Of a stretch of DNA of 16,505 nt, positions 12,751 to 16,505 are shown piece by piece. The translations under genes and the position numbers were made by a program. This DNA is from Bifidobacterium breve. GTDB lineage: Bacteria; Actinomycetota; Actinomycetes; S36-B12. The stretch spans positions 1 to 16,505 of the forward strand of contig CAMDKJ010000019.1 in the NCBI GenBank assembly GCA_945900705.1, read 5' to 3'. Every line of letters begins with the position of its first letter. Within the stretch, counting starts at the first letter, position 1. The notes beneath the pieces were generated by a model, which was not told the DNA's origin, did no database searches, and worked only from the letters and a program-made list of their open reading frames with translations.

Positions 12751-14405
12751 CCGAAAATTCGAGCGAACGTTCCCTCGCGCGCTCCAGTGCCGTCATGGCA
12801 TCGGGCACGATCCTTTCACGTATTACCGGCGTGCTGCGCGACGTAGCAGCGGCCGCGGCTTTGGGCTTCTATTTAGTCTCTGACGCATTCTCGTTGGGTA
12901 ATAGCCTTCCAACGATTGTCTACATTCTAATTATTGGGGGTGCGCTCAACGCGGTATTTATTCCGCAACTGGTAAGACGCATGAGTGAGGACGAAGACCA
13001 AGGTAAAGCTTATGCCGATCGATTAATAACCCTCGTAGTTAGTATGTTGCTGCTGCTGTCAATCGCTGCGGTGCTCGCGGCCCCTCTCATTGTTGATCTC
13101 TACACCCCGGCTGACTACCCGACTAATGAGTTTGATCTAGCGGTTGCCTTTGCCCGACTATGTTTACCGCAGGTACTTTTCTACGGTATCTATTCGATTC
13201 TCGGCCAGGTATTGAATGCGCGCGGACGATTTGGGGCGCCGATGTTCGCCCCGATAGCGAACAACGTAATAGCGATCGCGACCTTCTTATTGTTTATCGC
13301 GGTGGCAGGTACCTCGGCGGCGGCCGACGGCATCCTTACTACCCAACAGATTCTTATCCTTGGTGTCGGCACCACCCTTGGTGTTATTTCGCAAGCCGTA
13401 ATTTTGTTCCCGGTACTGCGCCGTGCCGGGTTCCACTGGCGCCCGCGCTTTGACTGGAAGGGCGCAGGTCTGGGTAAGGCCGGTGGGTTGGCGATGTGGA
13501 CCATTGGTCTAGTGCTCGTTAATCAGGCCACTTATGTCGTCATCACCCGACTTGCAACCCAAGCCAATGTTGACGCCGCTGCCGCTGGCACCGTGGCTGC
13601 CGGGCTCACCACTTACCAAAAAGCCCATCTAGTTTTTATGCTGCCACATAGTGTCATCACGATATCCATCGTGACGGCAATGCTGCCGGCATTAAGTCGA
13701 ATCGCACATGCGGGTGATCTACGGCAAGTGGGAAGTGATATCGGCACCACCATGCGCACGGTAGCCGCGTTGATCGTGCCGATCGCTGCGGTGCTTTTCG
13801 TTACCGGGTCTGACCTATCGATACTTCTCTTCGGCTACGGGGCTGCGACACCAGAGCAGGCTTCGCTAATGGGCGAGATTGTGTCCATGTTCATGATCGG
13901 TTTGCTGCCGTTCACGCTTTTCTATGTGCTTTTGCGTGGTTACTACGCGATGGAAGATACCCGCACTCCTTTCTATATAACCGTGGGCCTTAGTGCCTTT
14001 TGGTTGATAACCGTCGTACCGCTATTCGATATTGCGCCGGCCGGTGGCGCGCAAGTCGCCATGATCGCACTGACCTACTCGCTGTCCTACTGGGTCGGTT
14101 TAGCAGTCGCTTGGGTGCTTCTAGCCAGGCGCATTGGTGGCCTCGGCTCAGGTCGCACGATTCGTAGTTTATTGCGAATTGGGGTAGCCGGGCTGGTCTC
14201 GTTGGGCCTAATGCTCGGCACCCACGTCATCCTCGGGCGTACTTTCAGTGCTCAACTTCCTGGTGACAAATTGGTGGTGCTACTTATTTTGGTCGTGGTT
14301 GGTGCAGTAGGTGTAGCTTCATATTGGGCAGTGGCTTGGGCACTTCGGATCAAGGAAGTAGCTGCTGTCACCAATTTGGTTCGACGTAGAGTGCGCAAGC
14401 CATGA
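12747..14405 (+). CDS. murJ: Lipid II flippase MurJ (MviN family)
   Basis: A 552-residue polytopic membrane protein of the MOP superfamily that moves lipid II across the cytoplasmic membrane for peptidoglycan synthesis. The N-terminus carries the family signature SAVMASGTILSRITGVLRDVAAAAALG, followed by SDAFSLGNSLPTIVYILIIGGALNAVFIPQL. Further family segments are GQVLNARGRFGAPMFAPIANN, LPHSVITISIVTAMLPALSRIA and LLRGYYAMEDTRTPFYI. About 14 hydrophobic segments can be counted. The length fits a stand-alone flippase; the M. tuberculosis protein is much longer because the pseudokinase is fused to it, whereas here the pseudokinase is the next gene. It overlaps both neighbours by 4 nt (GTGA upstream, ATGA downstream), indicating translational coupling. 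Confidence 0.95.
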   Translation: MTENSSERSLARSSAVMASGTILSRITGVLRDVAAAAALGFYLVSDAFSLGNSLPTIVYILIIGGALNAVFIPQLVRRMSEDEDQGKAYADRLITLVVSMLLLLSIAAVLAAPLIVDLYTPADYPTNEFDLAVAFARLCLPQVLFYGIYSILGQVLNARGRFGAPMFAPIANNVIAIATFLLFIAVAGTSAAADGILTTQQILILGVGTTLGVISQAVILFPVLRRAGFHWRPRFDWKGAGLGKAGGLAMWTIGLVLVNQATYVVITRLATQANVDAAAAGTVAAGLTTYQKAHLVFMLPHSVITISIVTAMLPALSRIAHAGDLRQVGSDIGTTMRTVAALIVPIAAVLFVTGSDLSILLFGYGAATPEQASLMGEIVSMFMIGLLPFTLFYVLLRGYYAMEDTRTPFYITVGLSAFWLITVVPLFDIAPAGGAQVAMIALTYSLSYWVGLAVAWVLLARRIGGLGSGRTIRSLLRIGVAGLVSLGLMLGTHVILGRTFSAQLPGDKLVVLLILVVVGAVGVASYWAVAWALRIKEVAAVTNLVRRRVRKP

Positions 14406-15916
14406 TGCTCCCCGAGCGTATCGGCCGCTACCTGCTAACCGCCGATCTTGATCCTGAGCACCACGACCTAGCCGTGCAATTCTTTCGCGGCCACGACGAA
14501 GTCCTAGATCGCGAAGTATCACTGCGCATCCTTAACGCAGATGACCCGCGGGCACCAGCCTTCCTCGGTGCCGCTCGAGCGGCAGCGCTAGTAGAGGATC
14601 GCCGTTTGCTACGAGTTCTTGACGTGATGACATTGGCTGCGACTGCCAATGAGCCGGCGCAAATTGCCGTTGTAAGTGAATGGGCCACCGGCCGAAACCT
14701 CGGTGAACTTCTGCAGGCGCGCGGGGATCAGCCAATACCGGTGGATGATGCGGTCAATATCGTCTCTGAAGTCGCGCGCGCGGTTTCGGCCGGGCTCGCA
14801 ACCAACGTCAATCACGGTCGGCTCAGGCCATCGAGTGTCATCGTCACCGACGCCGGCGAAGTAAGAGTGCGGGGTTTAGCGGTTGATGCCAGCCTTTGGG
14901 GCCCTCTTGATAAGGGCGAGACGAAGACCCAAGCTGATGTTGACGGATTGGGCTGCCTGCTTTATCTGCTGATTACTGGATTGTGGTCGGGCCCACACTT
15001 GGCTGCGTTGGCCGGTGCGCCGATCGTGGGTGGAAACGTGCTGCTTCCATCAAGAGTACGTGCGGATGTGCCACGTGCAATTGACGATGTCATTGCTCGA
15101 TCGGTTAGTGAGGCTGCAAGGCCTCGCGGAATCGCAAACATCTCCGATGCCTCGGCGTTTACCGCCATGCTTGGTCTGACGCGTGACCACCTGGCCCCGG
15201 TATCGCACGGTGCCAAGCACCGAGGCGAACCAAACGGTAAAAGTCGCGGCTCTCTGGGTGTGGTGTTTCGGATTGCAGGTGTGCTGATTGCCTTCGCGGT
15301 TGTCTTAGGTTTTGGTTTTTGGGGCTGGAACTTGATCGCCAGTGACCCGCTGACAACAGCCAACCCCGTTGAACTCGGCAACGGCGATGTACTGACCGCT
15401 TCGGCTGTGCCAATGCCGTCAGCTAGTGACGAAACTGGTCCGGTGATTTTGCCCATCGTTAAAGTGCGGAGCTTTGATCCCTTTGATGATGAGAACAAAG
15501 ATGGCATCCCAGATGGTAAGAAAGGCCGTGAGAACAACATCGAGGCCAAACTTATTGCCGATCTGGATATCACGACGGCTTGGCACTCGCAGACCTATGA
15601 CACCCCGGATGCCGATGGCAAGGGTGGAGTCGGACTGATCATCAACATGGGTGAACCGCAATCTGTGCGTTCGGCATCGTTGACATTTGAAGGAGTCGGT
15701 GCTGCCACTGAAGTACGTGTCGCTGATGAAATTTTGCCAGACCCGCAATTGTGGAGTTTGCTCGCCGCGGCCCCCGCGGGCGATCGGCAGATTGACCTAC
15801 GGGGACCTCGGGCTATTACCGGCAAGTACGTATTGCTTTGGTTCCCGCAATTACCCCAGCGCGTGGATAAACCCGGCACCTACCAAGTGGGGCTAAGTAA
15901 AGTGACCTTGAACTGA
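14402..15916 (+). CDS. Membrane-anchored pseudokinase partner of MurJ
   Basis: A 504-residue protein. Residues 1-260 follow a Ser/Thr kinase fold but lack catalysis: the VAIK lysine is Arg42 (VSLRIL), the HRD loop reads NHGRLRPSSVIV (137-148), and the DFG site reads RGLAVDA (157-163). The helix F region (DVDGLGCLLYLLITGLW, 179-195) is retained. One membrane helix spans about 286-311. The extracytoplasmic part (355-504) has an acidic Asp/Asn loop (DDENKDGIPDG), then TTAWHSQTY and GLIINMGEPQ, resembling a discoidin-like beta-sandwich. This matches the C-terminal two-thirds of M. tuberculosis MviN, whose pseudokinase is phosphorylated by PknB and binds FhaA; here it is a separate gene. ATG at 14402 overlaps the murJ stop; ATG at 14405 is also possible. 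Confidence 0.88.
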   Translation: MMLPERIGRYLLTADLDPEHHDLAVQFFRGHDEVLDREVSLRILNADDPRAPAFLGAARAAALVEDRRLLRVLDVMTLAATANEPAQIAVVSEWATGRNLGELLQARGDQPIPVDDAVNIVSEVARAVSAGLATNVNHGRLRPSSVIVTDAGEVRVRGLAVDASLWGPLDKGETKTQADVDGLGCLLYLLITGLWSGPHLAALAGAPIVGGNVLLPSRVRADVPRAIDDVIARSVSEAARPRGIANISDASAFTAMLGLTRDHLAPVSHGAKHRGEPNGKSRGSLGVVFRIAGVLIAFAVVLGFGFWGWNLIASDPLTTANPVELGNGDVLTASAVPMPSASDETGPVILPIVKVRSFDPFDDENKDGIPDGKKGRENNIEAKLIADLDITTAWHSQTYDTPDADGKGGVGLIINMGEPQSVRSASLTFEGVGAATEVRVADEILPDPQLWSLLAAAPAGDRQIDLRGPRAITGKYVLLWFPQLPQRVDKPGTYQVGLSKVTLN

Positions 15917-15962
15917 GTTTTGACCGGGTGCCTCCCTGCTCAACCAACAACCCTTGGCCCTC

Positions 15963-15976
15963 TAGGCTCATGCAGC
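15963..15976 (+). promoter_or_regulatory. Candidate leaderless promoter of sigM
   Basis: TAGGCT (15963-15968) lies 8 nt before the ATG at 15977, in a 60-nt gap after the pseudokinase gene, and no Shine-Dalgarno is present. I found no convincing -35 or ECF-type motif, so autoregulation cannot be claimed. Confidence 0.3.
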
Positions 15977-16505
15977 ATGGAGGCCAAGGCAATGGGTTTC
16001 GAGGCAAGTGACGAGGCGCGCACCGACGCCCAGTTGCTCGCGGCCCATGTAGCCGGTGATAACAATGCCTTCGGTGAACTCGTCTACCGGCATCGCGATC
16101 GGCTTTGGTCGGTTGCCTTAAGAACGACAAGTGATCCAGAGGAAGCCGCTGACGCCTTGCAGGATGCTTTCTTATCGGCGTTTAGGCGGGCAGATCAATT
16201 CCGCGGGGAGGCCGCGGTAACCACCTGGTTGCACCGGATTGTGGTTAACGCTTGCTTGGACCGATTACGCCGGCGCACGAGCCGCCCCGCTGTTCCGCTT
16301 CCCGATGATCTGGGTCAAACCCTGGCAGACCCCGGTGATCAAATGAGTCGGCGCGACACCCAATTGGTGATAGCTGCGGCCCTAGCCAATTTGCCCCCGG
16401 ATCAACGTGCTGCAATTGTCTTGGTCGACGTTGAGGGCCGCTCGGTTCAAGAGACTGCCGAACTTCTGGGTTGCCCCACGGGTACCGTCAAGAGTAGATG
16501 CTCAC
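15977..16505 (+). CDS. sigM: SigM-like ECF sigma factor, 3' end cut by window
   Basis: The first 176 codons of an ECF-family RNA polymerase sigma factor. Region 2 spans about 17-100: DAQLLAAHVAGDNNAFGELV, the core-binding and -10 recognition block DPEEAADALQDAFLSAFRRAD, and TTWLHRIVVNACLDRLRRR. After a short linker, region 4 spans about 125-174: LVIAAALANLPPDQRAAIVLVDVEGRSVQETAELLGCPTGTVKSR, with its helix-turn-helix for -35 recognition. Only the last few residues should be missing. Its place downstream of murJ and the pseudokinase matches Rv3911 (sigM); in that layout an anti-sigma gene usually follows, beyond this window. The start is ATG at 15977; an internal ATG five codons later is possible. 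Confidence 0.93.
   Translation, partial: MEAKAMGFEASDEARTDAQLLAAHVAGDNNAFGELVYRHRDRLWSVALRTTSDPEEAADALQDAFLSAFRRADQFRGEAAVTTWLHRIVVNACLDRLRRRTSRPAVPLPDDLGQTLADPGDQMSRRDTQLVIAAALANLPPDQRAAIVLVDVEGRSVQETAELLGCPTGTVKSRCS

Noticed and set aside
14962..15573. Minus-strand open frame (203 codons) opposite the pseudokinase
   Set aside because: A shadow frame of a well-supported gene; no start signal and no recognisable domain.

Overview
The window looks like chromosomal DNA of an actinomycete-type actinobacterium (moderate-to-high GC). Actinobacteria-specific families show this: a DUF5318 protein next to a class A penicillin-binding protein, a prokaryotic inositol-1-phosphate synthase, a DUF6049 secreted protein, MurJ with a pseudokinase partner, and a SigM-like ECF sigma factor. 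From memory, the order ponA / DUF5318 / padR / ino1 / MFS / pcnA / nudix / DUF6049 / murJ / pseudokinase / sigM is a conserved actinobacterial block that lies not far from oriC. In Mycobacterium tuberculosis its parts are split into Rv0046c-Rv0050 and Rv3907c-Rv3911. No oriC or dnaA is visible here.

Layout. 1-887, minus strand: 5' part of a bifunctional peptidoglycan synthase (cut by the window edge), preceded by DUF5318. 888-2687: about 1.8 kb with no ordinary gene. It holds two paralogous 57-61 codon ORFs, a frameshifted third copy between them, two copies of a conserved hairpin placed 43 nt after each intact stop codon, a roughly 179-bp direct repeat at 222-bp spacing, and a 26-bp inverted repeat. 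2694-4357, plus: padR-ino1 operon with a perfect dyad operator over the padR promoter. 4413-4529, minus: a 38-codon membrane microprotein. 4635-7193, plus: MFS exporter and a multi-pass membrane protein. 7204-10136, minus: pcnA followed by a DUF2252 gene. 10181-15916, plus: tightly overlapping nudix-DUF6049-murJ-pseudokinase operon. 15977 to the end: sigM, cut by the window edge.

How the genes fit together. The two ends are about the cell envelope: peptidoglycan polymerisation (PBP), lipid II flipping (MurJ), its membrane-anchored pseudokinase partner, and an envelope-stress type sigma factor. Ino1 makes the inositol phosphate used for phosphatidylinositol lipids and mycothiol, and it is co-transcribed with a PadR regulator that probably represses its own operon. 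PcnA matures tRNA 3' ends and shares a 44-bp divergent promoter region with the nudix-murJ operon. Several genes lack a Shine-Dalgarno sequence and instead have a TANNNT hexamer 6-8 nt before the start codon, which suggests leaderless transcripts.

The least explained part is 888-2687. The two small ORFs share the block APTDRLALGVGWVRPG with only synonymous base changes, so they are probably translated and under selection. I do not recognise the family, and no modification or transport genes sit beside them, so no function is assigned.
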